From Bog-756 sp963710495 (GTDB lineage Bacteria; Actinomycetota; Acidimicrobiia; Acidimicrobiales; RAAP-2): a stretch of 64,000 nucleotides of DNA. The notes beneath the pieces were generated by a model. That model was not told the DNA's origin, did no database searches, and saw only the letters and a program-made list of their open reading frames with translations. The position numbers were made by a program, and so were the translations under genes. How positions within the stretch are numbered: the stretch's first letter is position 1; every line of letters begins with the position of its first letter. Below are positions 1-8,417 of the stretch, one piece after another. The DNA is taken from NCBI GenBank assembly GCA_963710495.1, contig CAVQAI010000007.1, positions 434,001 through 498,000 on the forward strand. The letters are read 5' to 3'.

Positions 1-1
1 C

Positions 2-502
2 CTCCACGAGCAGGGTCTCGGCACCCTTCTTTTCGATCTCCTGACCCCTTCCGAAGCGGCCGATCGCCGCAACGTCTTCGACATCGAACTGCTGGGAGGC
101 CGACTGCTTGGAGCCGGCGCATGGCTCAGAGAACAGGACGAAATCGGACTACTTCCCTGTGGCTTCTTCGGCGCGAGCACCGGTGCGGCCGCCGCGTTGT
201 GGGCAGCCGGCGCACCCGGCTGCACCGTGCAGGCGGTGGTGTCAAGAGGTGGTCGGCCCGACCTCGCCGGCAACCGGCTGGCGGACGTCCGCTGCCCGAC
301 CCTCCTCATCGTGGGTGGGGCAGACAGCCAGGTCCTCACGCTCAATCGCGTCGCCGCCACCCATCTTCATTGTCGGCACCAGGTGGTGGTGGTGCCGGGG
401 GCAACCCACCTCTTCGAGGAGCCAGGGGCGCTCGAGATGGTGGCCCAGCTGGCCGGCAAGTGGTTCGCCAAGTACGTTCCGGTTGCAGGCCGGCGGGCCT
501 AG
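2..502 (+). CDS. Alpha/beta hydrolase (dienelactone hydrolase-like), 5' truncated by window edge
   Basis: The reading frame is open from the window edge to the stop at 502, so only the C-terminal 166 residues are seen. The nucleophile elbow reads GFFGASTGAAAAL (GxSxG), followed by an acid-bearing strand in LLIVGGADSQV and a late histidine in PGATHLFEEPG, which completes a Ser-Asp-His triad in the right order. Relatives in mycobacteria are often fused to or beside a phosphoribosyltransferase and belong to the hypoxia regulon; whether a PRTase domain lies upstream cannot be seen. The substrate is unknown. Confidence 0.85.
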   Translation, partial: LHEQGLGTLLFDLLTPSEAADRRNVFDIELLGGRLLGAGAWLREQDEIGLLPCGFFGASTGAAAALWAAGAPGCTVQAVVSRGGRPDLAGNRLADVRCPTLLIVGGADSQVLTLNRVAATHLHCRHQVVVVPGATHLFEEPGALEMVAQLAGKWFAKYVPVAGRRA

Positions 503-611
503 TCGGACGAGGCGACAGCAGTGATGGGACCGAGCAGGACTGTTCGAGGCGAGGCGCGATCGGGCGGCCACCGTTCGTGAATTCGAGTCACCGTGGCGTG
601 CGGGGCAAACT

Positions 612-1052
612 GTGAAGCCCAGTGATCAGGCAATTGCATCGGCGATCGTGGGCATCGTCGACTCGGCTGGTCCGAGCGTCCTACTACTTCGCCGATTCGA
701 CACGGATCGCGACTTCCCTTCGTTCTGGTGCTTTCCCGGAGGGCGAGTTCGCCGGGGAGAGACGGCTTGCCAGGCGGCTCGCCGCGAGGCACACGAGGAG
801 ACCGGGCTCGAGGTCGGCCGACTGGAGGCCCTAGGTCGAAGCGAATCTGTCGGTCTCAGCGGTCGCCGGTTCCTTGTCGACTGCTTTGTCACCGAGTCAT
901 GGTCGGGATCGGTGATTCGCTTCCCCTCGTCCGAACACGGAGGGTTTGCATGGGTGCCGAGCGTTCAATTGGCTGAACTGGCACCTGCCGGCCCGACGAC
1001 CCGGTGGATGGCCACCATCATCCAATCGCGCTATCCGAGCAGCGACCAGTAG
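612..1052 (+). CDS. Nudix hydrolase
   Basis: A 146-residue single-domain Nudix protein. The Nudix box runs from about residue 44 to 66 (G44, E50, R58, E59, E62, E63, G65) and matches GX5EX7REUXEEXGU, so the metal-binding glutamates are present. These enzymes hydrolyse nucleoside diphosphates linked to another moiety; nothing in the sequence identifies the substrate. The start is the GTG at 612; no strong ribosome site is visible. It stands alone, with about 110 bases to the hydrolase before it. Confidence 0.9.
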   Translation: MKPSDQAIASAIVGIVDSAGPSVLLLRRFDTDRDFPSFWCFPGGRVRRGETACQAARREAHEETGLEVGRLEALGRSESVGLSGRRFLVDCFVTESWSGSVIRFPSSEHGGFAWVPSVQLAELAPAGPTTRWMATIIQSRYPSSDQ

Positions 1053-1102
1053 ACCGCGACCGGGCGGGGCGATCGGATGCCGGATGCGCCGTGCTCGCGC
1101 AG

Positions 1103-1120
1103 TTGGGACTTTCGTCCCTA
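1103..1120. promoter_or_regulatory. DosR/DevR-like binding site
   Basis: TTGGGACTTTCGTCCCTA contains GGGAC-N4-GTCCC and matches 13 of the 14 core positions of the mycobacterial DosR consensus (GGGACTWWAGTCCC). It lies about 125 bases before the small ORF at 1229 and about 450 before the gene at 1554. This is the best match of its kind in the window, found by eye only. Confidence 0.55.
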
Positions 1121-1228
1121 GTCGCCGTCGATCTCTCGTGGTTCACTCGTTGGTGAGGTGGGAACCGGTAATCGAGAACATGGCTAGTCGTCCCAAGCGG
1201 GAGCGTGCCGAAAGGGAGGAGCACCTCG

Positions 1229-1447
1229 ATGATTCGATGCGAGCGTCCATGGCGGCATACGACCAAACGAGACATCGGGCCATCGTGCCTCCAGCCCGTT
1301 CGGAGCCGTGGCCTTGTTCGAATCGACCCGACGGTGCGTACTGCTGGCGAGATAGTGCAAGGGCGCCTCACGGCGCGCAACGGCGGTTCCGTACGCTTCG
1401 AAGCAGTCATCACGCCGCAGAACGATCGCAATCGACCTGCGGCGTGA
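1229..1447 (+). CDS. Possible small protein, unknown
   Basis: A 72-codon frame starting ATG at 1229. It is preceded by GGGAGGAG about nine bases upstream, one of the best ribosome sites in this region, and lies downstream of the DosR-like site at 1103. The C-terminal half (TAGEIVQGRLTARNGGSVRF and on) reads like a beta-rich protein, while the N-terminal half is Arg-rich and unlike a typical fold. I do not recognise a family. It may be spurious. Confidence 0.25.
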   Translation: MIRCERPWRHTTKRDIGPSCLQPVRSRGLVRIDPTVRTAGEIVQGRLTARNGGSVRFEAVITPQNDRNRPAA

Positions 1448-1467
1448 GCTCCGGGGGGTTTGCAGAC

Positions 1468-1481
1468 GGACCGATCGGTCC
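1468..1481. promoter_or_regulatory. 14-bp perfect palindrome
   Basis: GGACCGATCGGTCC is self-complementary and lies 73 bases before the GTG of the hypothetical gene at 1554, a plausible operator position. The half-site spacing (GGAC-6-GTCC) does not fit the DosR box (GGAC-4-GTCC), so a different regulator would be needed. Confidence 0.35.
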
Positions 1482-1553
1482 CTCACCTAGGACGCTCTTC
1501 GGTTGTGTCGGCGACACTTGTCGAGACTAGTCAGGATCCGGAGCTGAGTTGCC

Positions 1554-1895
1554 GTGTCCATGTACTCAACGTTCCTTCAGTTCGCCCTGGACAAGGTCAG
1601 GACTCCGGACCACGCACTCACAACGGGCGAGGGGGTAATCAGGCTGAGCCGATGTCGCGACCGCCTGGCTCTATCCCGTATGGACGAGGAGGTCCCTGCC
1701 GCACTGGCCGACCAGTTGAGCTACGACGTTGCGCTCATCTCGCTGGCACGACAGCGCGAGATTGCCGTCAATGTCCAAGCATTCGACCAGCCCTTGCCGG
1801 AGCGGTTACGCCTCGAACGAGCCATCGAGACCACCGGAGTCGAATTGTACCGAACGATTCCCTTCTCTTCCGGGGACTCTGGTGGGCCTACGTAG
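1554..1895 (+). CDS. Hypothetical protein, 113 aa
   Basis: GTG start at 1554. The product has a balanced, globular composition with two helix-like stretches (around EVPAALADQLSYDVALISLA and LPERLRLERAIETTGVELY) and no membrane segment or signal peptide. I recognise no family or motif. It lies between a palindrome upstream and the DosR-like site and ferritin-like gene downstream, so it may share hypoxia or stress control, by inference from position only. Confidence 0.55.
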   Translation: MSMYSTFLQFALDKVRTPDHALTTGEGVIRLSRCRDRLALSRMDEEVPAALADQLSYDVALISLARQREIAVNVQAFDQPLPERLRLERAIETTGVELYRTIPFSSGDSGGPT

Positions 1896-1902
1896 GGACA
1901 AG

Positions 1903-1917
1903 AGGACCAATGGCCCT
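1903..1917. promoter_or_regulatory. DosR/DevR-like binding site upstream of the ferritin-like gene
   Basis: AGGACCAATGGCCCT fits the degenerate GGGNC-N4-GNCCC form with one core mismatch at the first G. It sits about 86 bases before the start at 2003, a distance similar to those of the sites before ppsA and gapA. Found by eye; moderate match. Confidence 0.4.
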
Positions 1918-2002
1918 GCCCATTCGACCTTGGTTGGCGCGAAGCTGATCGGGAGATCGATCAGAGCCATGGGACAGCAGCCTGAACCCTCAGTCATTAG
2001 GA

Positions 2003-2518
2003 GTGGACATGCAAGACGGTGGGACGGATACCTCGGAATCACTGACCATTCCGGTCGGCGCCAGTCTGTGGGAGCGCGAGTTGTTCGATCACTTGACTCA
2101 ACATGTCATCCATGAGCGAGGGCTTCTCGAAGAGTACGCGACTGCCGCGCAGGCCACAGAATCCGCGGCACTGGCGTACCTGATCAACCTGCTCATTGCC
2201 GATGAACGCCGCCACCATCTCATCTTCGAGCAGCTTGCCCGTTCACTCAAGTCAAGTGCTGAGATAAGAACAAGTAGCCCGGACGTGCCGCGAATCGACT
2301 TCGACGCCGAGAACCGGGCCGAGGTCTTGGAGGTCACGGGGCGTCTTTTGGATCGGGAAGAACAGGATCTGCGAGAGCTGAAACGGCTCCGCCGACAATT
2401 GCGTGATGTGAAGGACACGACCCTTTGGGACTTGCTCGTAGAGCTCATGGAGCGCGATACGGACAAACACATCGCGATCCTCGAATTTGTGCGTGGTCAC
2501 GCACGAAGCGGCGTCTAG
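2003..2518 (+). CDS. Ferritin-like four-helix protein
   Basis: A 171-residue, almost entirely helical, charged protein. Helix 1 carries ERGLLEEYATAA, helix 2 ADERRHHLIFEQLA, and the last two helices carry LLDREEQDLRELKRL and MERDTDKHIAILEFV. The ExxxE, DExxHH and DxxKH patterns resemble the di-metal ligand arrangement of ferritin-like and rubrerythrin-like bundles, but the exact ligands are not certain. The start is GTG at 2003; an ATG lies two codons in. A role in iron or oxidative-stress handling is inference. Confidence 0.7.
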   Translation: MDMQDGGTDTSESLTIPVGASLWERELFDHLTQHVIHERGLLEEYATAAQATESAALAYLINLLIADERRHHLIFEQLARSLKSSAEIRTSSPDVPRIDFDAENRAEVLEVTGRLLDREEQDLRELKRLRRQLRDVKDTTLWDLLVELMERDTDKHIAILEFVRGHARSGV

Positions 2519-2683
2519 GTTTGGCCCACTGGGCCGGAATGGTGACCGAATCAGGAAGCCAAGGACCGACCGGGAAGATCCGGTGATTGGAACTGCCCAA
2601 CCGTTTCCTTCGCGCCCGTCTGGATCGATGCCTGCTTCTGGTCGCGTCGACGGAGAGGGCTTCGACAGGGAGTCACAGGATAA

Positions 2684-2745
2684 GCCGGAACAAACGGTCG
2701 GCGAGCGGCAGCCATACTCGAGGACCCTGGACCGTTTGTTCCGGC
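2684..2745. repeat. Perfect 16-bp inverted repeat (hairpin) between convergent genes
   Basis: GCCGGAACAAACGGTC at 2684-2699 is exactly complementary to GACCGTTTGTTCCGGC at 2730-2745, with a 30-base loop that can form an inner CGAG/CTCG stem. It lies between the stops of the ferritin-like gene (2518) and DUF1918 (2789). It could be a bidirectional terminator, but there is no T-tract and the loop is long, so a REP-type element, small RNA or mobile-element remnant is also possible. Confidence 0.7.
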
Positions 2746-2788
2746 CTGGTGCCGACGCCGGGACGGCCGAACGGCGCCGATCACTCGC

Positions 2789-3013
2789 CTATCGCTTCCC
2801 TTTGGTTCGAGTAGGGCTGGTTGTGTGCTCGTAGTGATGGACCGATGCGTCCGGGCCCGGAAAGAAGAGCGTCTGGTGACCGCTGTCCTCCCATCGCACG
2901 ACGTAGGGCGAACCACCGTCCGGCCCGTGGACCTCGAGGACCTGGCAGCCCTTGTCCGGCTCCCCGATGCGGTGACCCTTGATGACGATCCGGTCCCCAA
3001 CGCTTGCCTGCAC
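2789..3013 (-). CDS. DUF1918 domain protein
   Basis: A 74-residue protein matching DUF1918 throughout: MQASVGDRIVIKGHRIG at the start, then EVHGPDGGSPYVVRW and a FPGPDASVHHYEH end. This is a small SH3-like actinobacterial family of unknown function. It is transcribed divergently from the hydrogenase operon across a 267-base spacer that contains two DosR-like sites. Small stress proteins of this size are common in mycobacterial hypoxia regulons; control here is inferred. Confidence 0.9.
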   Translation of the reverse strand: MQASVGDRIVIKGHRIGEPDKGCQVLEVHGPDGGSPYVVRWEDSGHQTLFFPGPDASVHHYEHTTSPTRTKGKR

Positions 3014-3065
3014 GGCAGCCTCCCTTCCTTCAACCGCCAGGGTGACGGCAATCCGCCGCGGTCGG

Positions 3066-3081
3066 TAGGGCCAAAGGTCAC
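3066..3081. promoter_or_regulatory. DosR/DevR-like site in the DUF1918-hydrogenase divergent spacer
   Basis: TAGGGCCAAAGGTCAC shares TAGGGCCAAA-N-GTC-N-C with the stronger site upstream of gapA (19936-19954). It lies 55 bases before the DUF1918 start on the minus strand and 200 before the hydrogenase operon. The second half-site is imperfect (GTCAC). Confidence 0.4.
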
Positions 3082-3216
3082 CCCAGCGCTCCTCGAAGGC
3101 TGACCCAGGCTCTCAATGGTCATTTCGTAGCAGCCATCGCCGATCTCAGTCCTCCACTCCGACGACCCTGGTTTCCTGAGCGCTCGACGAGGTACGGCCC
3201 GGGCCCGGGTCTCCTG

Positions 3217-3230
3217 GGGCCATCTGACCG
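3217..3230. promoter_or_regulatory. Weak DosR/DevR-like site before the hydrogenase operon
   Basis: GGGCCATCTGACCG keeps the GGGNC half and part of the GNCCC half. It is 51 bases upstream of the first hydrogenase ATG (3281). On its own it would not be called; it is listed because better sites recur in front of neighbouring genes. Confidence 0.25.
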
Positions 3231-3280
3231 TGTGACTTCCGGCACTTTCGCCCATCCGGCTTCGGACTTAGCCTGCACCT

Positions 3281-4475
3281 ATGCGCATCGGTGATGTAGC
3301 CGTTCTCGCCCCGGAGGGCCTGGACGAGCTGATCACGGCCCTCGTCGGCCTCGGATACGAGACGAAGGGCCCGGTCGTACGCGACGGAGCCATCCTGCCC
3401 GGACCGGTCCGCCGGATGAGCGACCTCCCGGTCGGTGCCCACGACGTGCAGGCCCCGGGCCAGTACCACCTGGAGCAGAGCGAGGACCATGCCGTGTTTG
3501 GCTGGGCCGTCGGCCCGGGATCATGGAAAGCGGAGTTCTTCCCGCCCACGCAGGAGGTGTGGCGAGCCACGGTCGACAGCAACGGCGTCACCGCGACGAC
3601 CCCGCAGCTCGAAGCGCCGCCACTGGCCGTGATCGGCGCCCGACCCTGCGAATTGGCCGCCATCGACGTGCTCGATCGGGTCCTGCTCGAAGGTGCCGTC
3701 CCCGATCCCCGCTACGCCGCCCGACGTGCCGGCGCCTTCGTCGTCGCCGCCGAATGCGGCTCCCCTGCGGCGACTTGCTTCTGCACGTCGATGGGCTCGG
3801 GGCCCGGGGCCGCAAGCCGGATTCGACTTGGCGCTGACCGAGCTCGACGATGAGCACGGTCATCGATTCGTGGTCCGCGTGGGCAGCGACCGCGGGGCGG
3901 ACGTGCTGGCTCGGCTCCCCAACTCGGAGCCCACGCCAGGTGATCTGGCCGGGCGCGACCGCGTCCTTGCCTCGGCAAGCGACAGGATCGAACGCCGACT
4001 CGAGACCGATGGGCTCAAAGAGCTGCTCGCCCGCAATCTCGAGCATCCTCGCTGGGACGAGGTGGCCGACCGTTGCTTGGCCTGCGGCAACTGCACCCTG
4101 GTCTGCCCGACCTGCTTCTGCAGCGACGTGTCCGACACCACCGATTTGAACGGCGACATCAGCCGCCAGCGGTCCTGGGCGTCGTGCTTCGACCTCGACC
4201 ACTCGTACCTGCACGGCGGGCCGGTCCGCTCGTCCACCTCGTCTCGCTACCGGCAATGGCTCACCCACAAGCTGTCGACCTGGTGGGACCAGTTCGACAC
4301 CTCGGGCTGCATCGGCTGCGGCCGCTGCATCGCCTGGTGCCCGGTGGGCATCGACCTGACCGAAGAGGCAGCGGCCATCCGCCAGAGCGACGGTTCACGC
4401 CGGTCCCGGACCGATGACGACCTCCATCGCCGACGTCGTCGCGTCCCACCCGCTGCTGGCCGGACTGCCGGGTGA
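3281..4475 (+). CDS. [NiFe]-hydrogenase 3b beta subunit (4Fe-4S), frame-broken
   Basis: Iron-sulfur subunit of a cytosolic NADP-linked (sulf)hydrogenase, passing electrons between the hydrogenase dimer and the flavin subunit. The N-terminal half carries GARPCELAAIDVLDRVLL and CGSPAATCFCTSMG. The C-terminal half has two ferredoxin motifs, CLACGNCTLVCPTC and CIGCGRCIAWCPVG. The halves lie in different frames; one surplus base between 3797 and 3816 would rejoin them. After the last cluster the frame runs on 62 bases into the next gene with an Arg-rich, unnatural tail. The TGA at 4415-4417, overlapping the next ATG, may be the true end after another indel. Confidence 0.88.
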
Positions 4476-4884
4476 CGCCGTGGACCAGGTGGCCGGCTGC
4501 GCCCGCAACATGGCCTACGCACCGGGTGAGCTCCTGCTGGCCGAGGGCGATCCTGCGACCACCCTTTTCCTGGTGCGACGGGGCCGCGTGGCCATCGAGA
4601 TCCACGGTCCGGAGCGAGGGCCCATGATCATCGAGACCATCGGCCCGGGTGGAGCGGTCGGTTGGAGCTGGCTCTTCCCGCCCTTCCGTTGGCAGTTCGA
4701 TGCCCGGGCCACCAGACCGGTGGGGGCCATCGCCGTCGACGGGGCCTGTCTGCGGGCCAAGGCCGACGCCGACGACGCCCTCGGCCACCAGCTGGTGATG
4801 AGGGTTGCCGCCGTCCTCCTCGAGCGCCTGCAGGCGACCCGGATCCGGCTGCTCGACCTGTACGGGAGCAACGGTGGCCACTGA
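4414..4884 (+). CDS. Cyclic nucleotide-binding domain protein of the hydrogenase operon
   Basis: A 156-residue protein consisting of one Crp/Fnr-type cNMP-binding beta-roll: GELLLAEGDPATTLFLVRRG and GPMIIETIGPGGAVGWSWLF are the conserved strands, followed by a C-terminal helix. No DNA-binding helix-turn-helix follows, so it is not a transcription factor of the usual kind. It lies between the beta and gamma hydrogenase genes and overlaps the gamma start by 11 bases. A regulatory or structural role within the hydrogenase is inference. Confidence 0.88.
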   Translation: MTTSIADVVASHPLLAGLPGDAVDQVAGCARNMAYAPGELLLAEGDPATTLFLVRRGRVAIEIHGPERGPMIIETIGPGGAVGWSWLFPPFRWQFDARATRPVGAIAVDGACLRAKADADDALGHQLVMRVAAVLLERLQATRIRLLDLYGSNGGH

Positions 4885-5777
4885 CGCGCAGGTCTCCGAG
4901 GTGAACCAGGTCAGCGGCCACCCACCGGTTTCGCCGGCGACGGACCCGGCGACGATGATGCCCGTCCCCCACCGGATCGTCGATCGTCGAGTCGAGACGG
5001 GCGACGTGACCACGATCTTCCTCGCCCCCATCTCGGGCGAGCCCGCGGAATTCCTGCCGGGACAATTCGACATGCTCACCGCCTATCGGCGTCGGCGAGG
5101 CGGCCATCTCGGTGAGCAGCTCAAGGCAGGAAGAGGGTCTGCTCCGGTATACCGTGCGCGAGGTCGGGCCCGTCACCCGAGCCCTGTGCCGGGCCGAGAC
5201 CGGCGACGTCGTCGGTGTGCGGGGGCCGTTCGGTACCCCGTGGGGCATGGGCGATCCCCTGACGGCGACCGGTGATGTAGTGGTGGTCGCCGGGGGCATC
5301 GGGCTCGCTCCCCTACGTGGCGCCATCGACGAGCTGACCCATCGGCCCCGTGCTCACCGTGGCCGTGTTTTCGTCATCGCCGGTGCACGAGAGCCGGGCC
5401 AGATCATCCTCAACGACGACCTCGAAGCATGGGAGGAGGAGGGGGCCGTGGTCGCCGTGACCGTGGACGTCGCTTCCGCTGGTTGGTCCGGACATGTCGG
5501 CCTGGTTACATCGTTGCTGCACGAGGTCGAGTTCGAACCCGGCTCGGCCAGTGCCCTGATCTGCGGTCCAGAGATCATGATGCGGTTCACCGCTCGGGCC
5601 CTGGTCCAGCGGGGCATCGATCCTGAGCGAATCCAGGTCTCGCTCGAACGGAACATGCAGTGCGGGCTGGGCTGGTGCGGGCACTGCCAGCTCGGGCCGT
5701 TCCTCCTCTGCCGAGACGGCCCCGTGCTCCCCTACGCCGGGGCCGTGGCCGAACTGCTGACCGAGCGCGAGCGATGA
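4874..5777 (+). CDS. [NiFe]-hydrogenase 3b gamma subunit (FAD, NAD(P)-binding, 2Fe-2S), frame-broken
   Basis: The flavoprotein that exchanges electrons between NAD(P)H and the iron-sulfur chain. The FAD-binding part has GQFDMLTAY and RYTVREVGPVTRAL, the nucleotide-binding part has VVVVAGGIGLAPLRGAI, and the C-terminus has a PyrK-like cluster motif, CGLGWCGHCQLGPFLLC. The start is GTG 4874, overlapping the preceding stop. The frame changes at 5087, where dropping one C turns RRRRGGHL into the expected GVGEAAISVSSS. The stop overlaps the delta ATG (ATGA at 5774). Confidence 0.9.
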
Positions 5778-6628
5778 GCGGCCCCGGGCGCGTCGCGGCC
5801 CTTCCCGCCCCTCGCTGGCCGTGTGGAAGTTCGCCTCGTGCGACGGGTGCCAGCTCAGCCTGCTCGACTGCGAGGACGAGCTCCTCGCGCTGGCCGGGGC
5901 CGTACACATCGCCCATTTCACCGAGATGTCACGGGCCGCCGTGGACGGTCCCTACGACCTCTCCCTGGTGGAAGGCTCCATCACGCACCCCGTCCGACGC
6001 CGATCGGATCGTGGCCATCCGGGCCAGCTCCCGCCGGCTGGTCACCATCGGGGCGTGCGCTACCGCCGGCGGGATCCAGGGACTGAGGAACTTCGCCGCC
6101 GCCGGCGAGTATGCGACGCACGGTCTACGCCCACCCCGAGTACATGGCCTCGCTCGAGACGTCCACTCCCATCTCGGCCCATGTCGAGGTGGACTACGAG
6201 CTCCACGGCTGTCCCATCGATCGGCGGCAGCTCCTCGAGGTGATCACCGCCGCACTGGCCGGGCGCAACCCGGTCGTCCCCGGGCACTCCGTGTGCCAGG
6301 AGTGCAAGGGGCGGGGCACGGTGTGCCTGCTCGTGGCCGGGGGAACGCCGTGCCTGGGCCCGGTCACCCGTTCGGGCTGTGGCGCATTGTGTCCCTCGGT
6401 GGGGCGGGGATGCTTCGGCTGCTTCGGCCCGGCGGACACCGCCAATACCGCGTCCCTGGCGGCGCAGCTGCGCCGCAACGGCACGCCCGCCCTCGAGATC
6501 TCGCGGCTCTTCGCCACCTTCAACGCCGGCGCCCCCGCGTTCCGGGACGAGTCCTCGGCACAGGGCGGCCCGGTCCCGGTCGCCTTCGGACGCACGAGCC
6601 GGCCGCCCCGAGGGAGGAACGGCGATGA
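5774..6628 (+). CDS. [NiFe]-hydrogenase 3b delta (small) subunit, multiply frame-broken
   Basis: The small subunit holding the iron-sulfur clusters next to the NiFe site. Conserved blocks are all visible but lie in three frames: AVWKFASCDGCQLSLLDCED (frame of 5821), DADRIVAIRASSRRLVTIG and GACATAGGIQGLRNFA (frame of 5774), then TVYAHPEYMASLETSTPI, CPIDRRQLLEVITAALAGR and GCGALCPSVGRGCFGCFGP. Breaks fall near 5800, 5990 and 6115, and probably once more before the end. The true stop is probably the TGA at 6626 overlapping the alpha ATG. Cluster cysteines are intact. Confidence 0.85.
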   Translation: MSGPGRVAALPAPRWPCGSSPRATGASSACSTARTSSSRWPGPYTSPISPRCHGPPWTVPTTSPWWKAPSRTPSDADRIVAIRASSRRLVTIGACATAGGIQGLRNFAAAGEYATHGLRPPRVHGLARDVHSHLGPCRGGLRAPRLSHRSAAAPRGDHRRTGRAQPGRPRALRVPGVQGAGHGVPARGRGNAVPGPGHPFGLWRIVSLGGAGMLRLLRPGGHRQYRVPGGAAAPQRHARPRDLAALRHLQRRRPRVPGRVLGTGRPGPGRLRTHEPAAPREERR

Positions 6629-7933
6629 GCCACGGCTCCGGTGCATCCCGCACCATCGGCGTGGAGGGGCTCTCACGGGTCGAGGGAGAGGGTTCGCTCC
6701 GGGTCGTCGTGCACGACGGCACGGTGACCGACGTCGCCCTCGAGATCTTCGAGCCACCCCGCTACTTCGAGGCCCTGCTGGTGGGGCGCCATTTCACCGA
6801 GGCCCCGGACATCACAGCACGGATCTGCGGGATCTGCCCGGTCGCCTACCAGATGAGCGCGTGCGCCGCCATGGAGGATGCCTGCGGCGTGACGGTTGAC
6901 GACCGTGTCGCCTCCCTGCGCCGACTGCTCTACTGCGGCGAGTGGATCCAGAGCCATGCACTGCACGTCTACCTCCTCCACGCGCCGGACTTCCTCGGCT
7001 GCGCCGATGCCGTGCAGCTGGCCGAACGAGACCGTGCCGCCGTCGAGCGTGGCCTCGGCCTCAAGCGCACCGGCAACCTGGTCATGGAGACCGTGGGGGG
7101 CCGGGCCATCCACCCGGTCAACGTGCGGGTCGGCGGCTTCTACCGGGCGCCGGACTCCGAAGCGATCGCCGCCCTGGCCGAGCCCTTGCGTCGGGCCCGC
7201 GACGCGGCATTGGCCACGGTCGAATGGGTCTCGCGATTCGACTTCCCCGACGTGCCCGGCGACTACCGGTACGTCGCCCTGCACGACGCCGGCCGCTATC
7301 CCCTCGAACGAGGCCGGCCGGCCTCCTCCGACGGCTTGGACGCTCAGCCCGGCCGAGTTCGGCGAGCTGGTTGTCGAAGAGCACGTCGCCAGCGTCCACC
7401 GCCCTCCACGCTCGGCTGGCCGGCCGTGACCCCTACCTGACGGGTCCACTGGCCCGCTATGCCCTCAACGCCGAGTTCCTCCCGACGGTGGCCTCCGAGG
7501 CCGCCGCGGGCGCCGGACTGGGCTCCGTGTGCTCCAACCCGTTCCGGAGCATCGTGGTGCGCGCCGTAGAGCTCGTGTTCGCGTGTGACGAGGCACTCAC
7601 GCTCGTCGAGGCCTACGATCCTCCCGATCCCCCGGCAGACGTGGTGCCAGCCCGCCGCGGCGTCGGGTACCGGCGTGACCGAGGCGCCTCGGGGGCTGCT
7701 CCTGCACCGCTATGAGATCGACGAGGACGGCACCATCCTTCAGGCCCGTATCATGCCTCCGACCTCGCAGAACCAGCTGACCATCGAGGCTGATCTCCGT
7801 CGCGTCGTCCAGAGCCGGACTCGACCTCAGCGATGACGACCTGCAGTGGCGCTGCGAACAGGCGGTACGCAACCACGACCCGTGCATCTCCTGTGCCGCC
7901 CATTTCCTCGACGTCTCGGTGGCAAGGACATGA
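6625..7933 (+). CDS. [NiFe]-hydrogenase 3b alpha (large, catalytic) subunit, multiply frame-broken
   Basis: Catalytic subunit for reversible H2 oxidation. Both pairs of Ni-Fe cysteine ligands are present: RICGICPVAY (C68, C71) and the C-terminal DPCISCAAH, after which the maturation protease would cut. A GGGAGGAA ribosome site precedes ATG 6625. Four one-base surplus events (about 7340, 7395, 7655 and 7811) split the C-terminal 200 residues over all three frames, yet each piece stays recognisable (LSPAEFGELVVEEHV, ALHARLAGRDPYLTGPLARY, YEIDEDGTILQARIMPPTSQ). The stop overlaps the next gene (ATGA). Confidence 0.9.
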
Positions 7934-8417
7934 TCGACCATGTGCCCCGCGTGGTGGTGGCCGGCCTGGGCAGCGAGTACCGCCGCGACGACGCGGTCGG
8001 GCCCGTGGTCGCGGCCCGCGCCGTCGAGGCGGCCGAGGTCGGGAACGACATCGGACCGATGACCGACCCGCTGGATCTCCTCGGCGTCTGGGACGGAGCC
8101 GACCTCGCCATCGTCGTGCGACGCGGTGCAGCTCGGGCTCCGCCCCGGGCACGCTCCACGTCGTCGATCTGCCCGCCGGCGACACCGACGAGGCGATCGA
8201 GCACGCCGGTTCGACCAGCACCCACGGGATCGGGCTGGCCGGGGTCCTTCGCCTGGCCCGAGCCGTCGGACACGCTCCCCGGCGAGTCGTCGTCGTCGGC
8301 ATCGAGGGCGATGACTTCGGCCGGGGACCGGGCCTCAGCCCGGCGGTCGACGCCGCCGTCCCCGAGGCCGTCCGACGCGTCGTCGAGCTGATGGCCGAGA
8401 GCCGACCATGTGCGTGA
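7930..8417 (+). CDS. Hydrogenase maturation protease (HyaD/HycI family), frame-broken
   Basis: The endopeptidase that trims the C-terminus of the large subunit after nickel insertion. The N-terminus VVVAGLGSEYRRDDAVGP has the family GxGNxxxxDD-like signature with Ser in place of Asn, and the second conserved region reads IVVDAVQLG then GTLHVVDL. Two surplus bases around 8119 and 8135 break the frame in that segment. The ATG overlaps the alpha-subunit stop and the end overlaps the hypC start. Confidence 0.88.

Larger units (their letters stand above)
1053..1553. other. 500-base interval with a DosR-like site, a palindrome and one doubtful small ORF
   Basis: No well-supported gene lies here. 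The interval holds the DosR-like box at 1103-1120, a small ORF with a good ribosome site (1229-1447) and the perfect palindrome GGACCGATCGGTCC at 1468-1481. The other open frames across it have unnatural, Arg/Pro/Ser-rich composition and were not called. Confidence 0.6.

Noticed and set aside
1468..1481. Palindrome as a DosR site
   Set aside because: The spacing between GGAC and GTCC is six bases rather than four, so it was kept only as an unassigned palindrome.
946..1530. A 194-codon frame after the Nudix gene
   Set aside because: Composition is Arg/Ser/Pro-heavy with no fold-like pattern, and it overlaps the end of the Nudix gene and a regulatory site.
1875..1900. Two further GGGAC motifs before the ferritin-like gene
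   Set aside because: GGGACTCTGGTGG and GGGACAAGAGGAC have only one good half-site; the neighbouring site at 1903 is more symmetrical.
3693..4475. A separate ferredoxin gene starting at 3693
   Set aside because: The part before 3816 is out-of-frame sequence of the hydrogenase beta subunit; the ferredoxin motifs are the C-terminal half of that subunit.
5112..5777. Programmed ribosomal frameshift in the hydrogenase gamma gene
   Set aside because: No slippery sequence or downstream structure is evident at 5087, and similar breaks in many unrelated genes make a programmed event unlikely.
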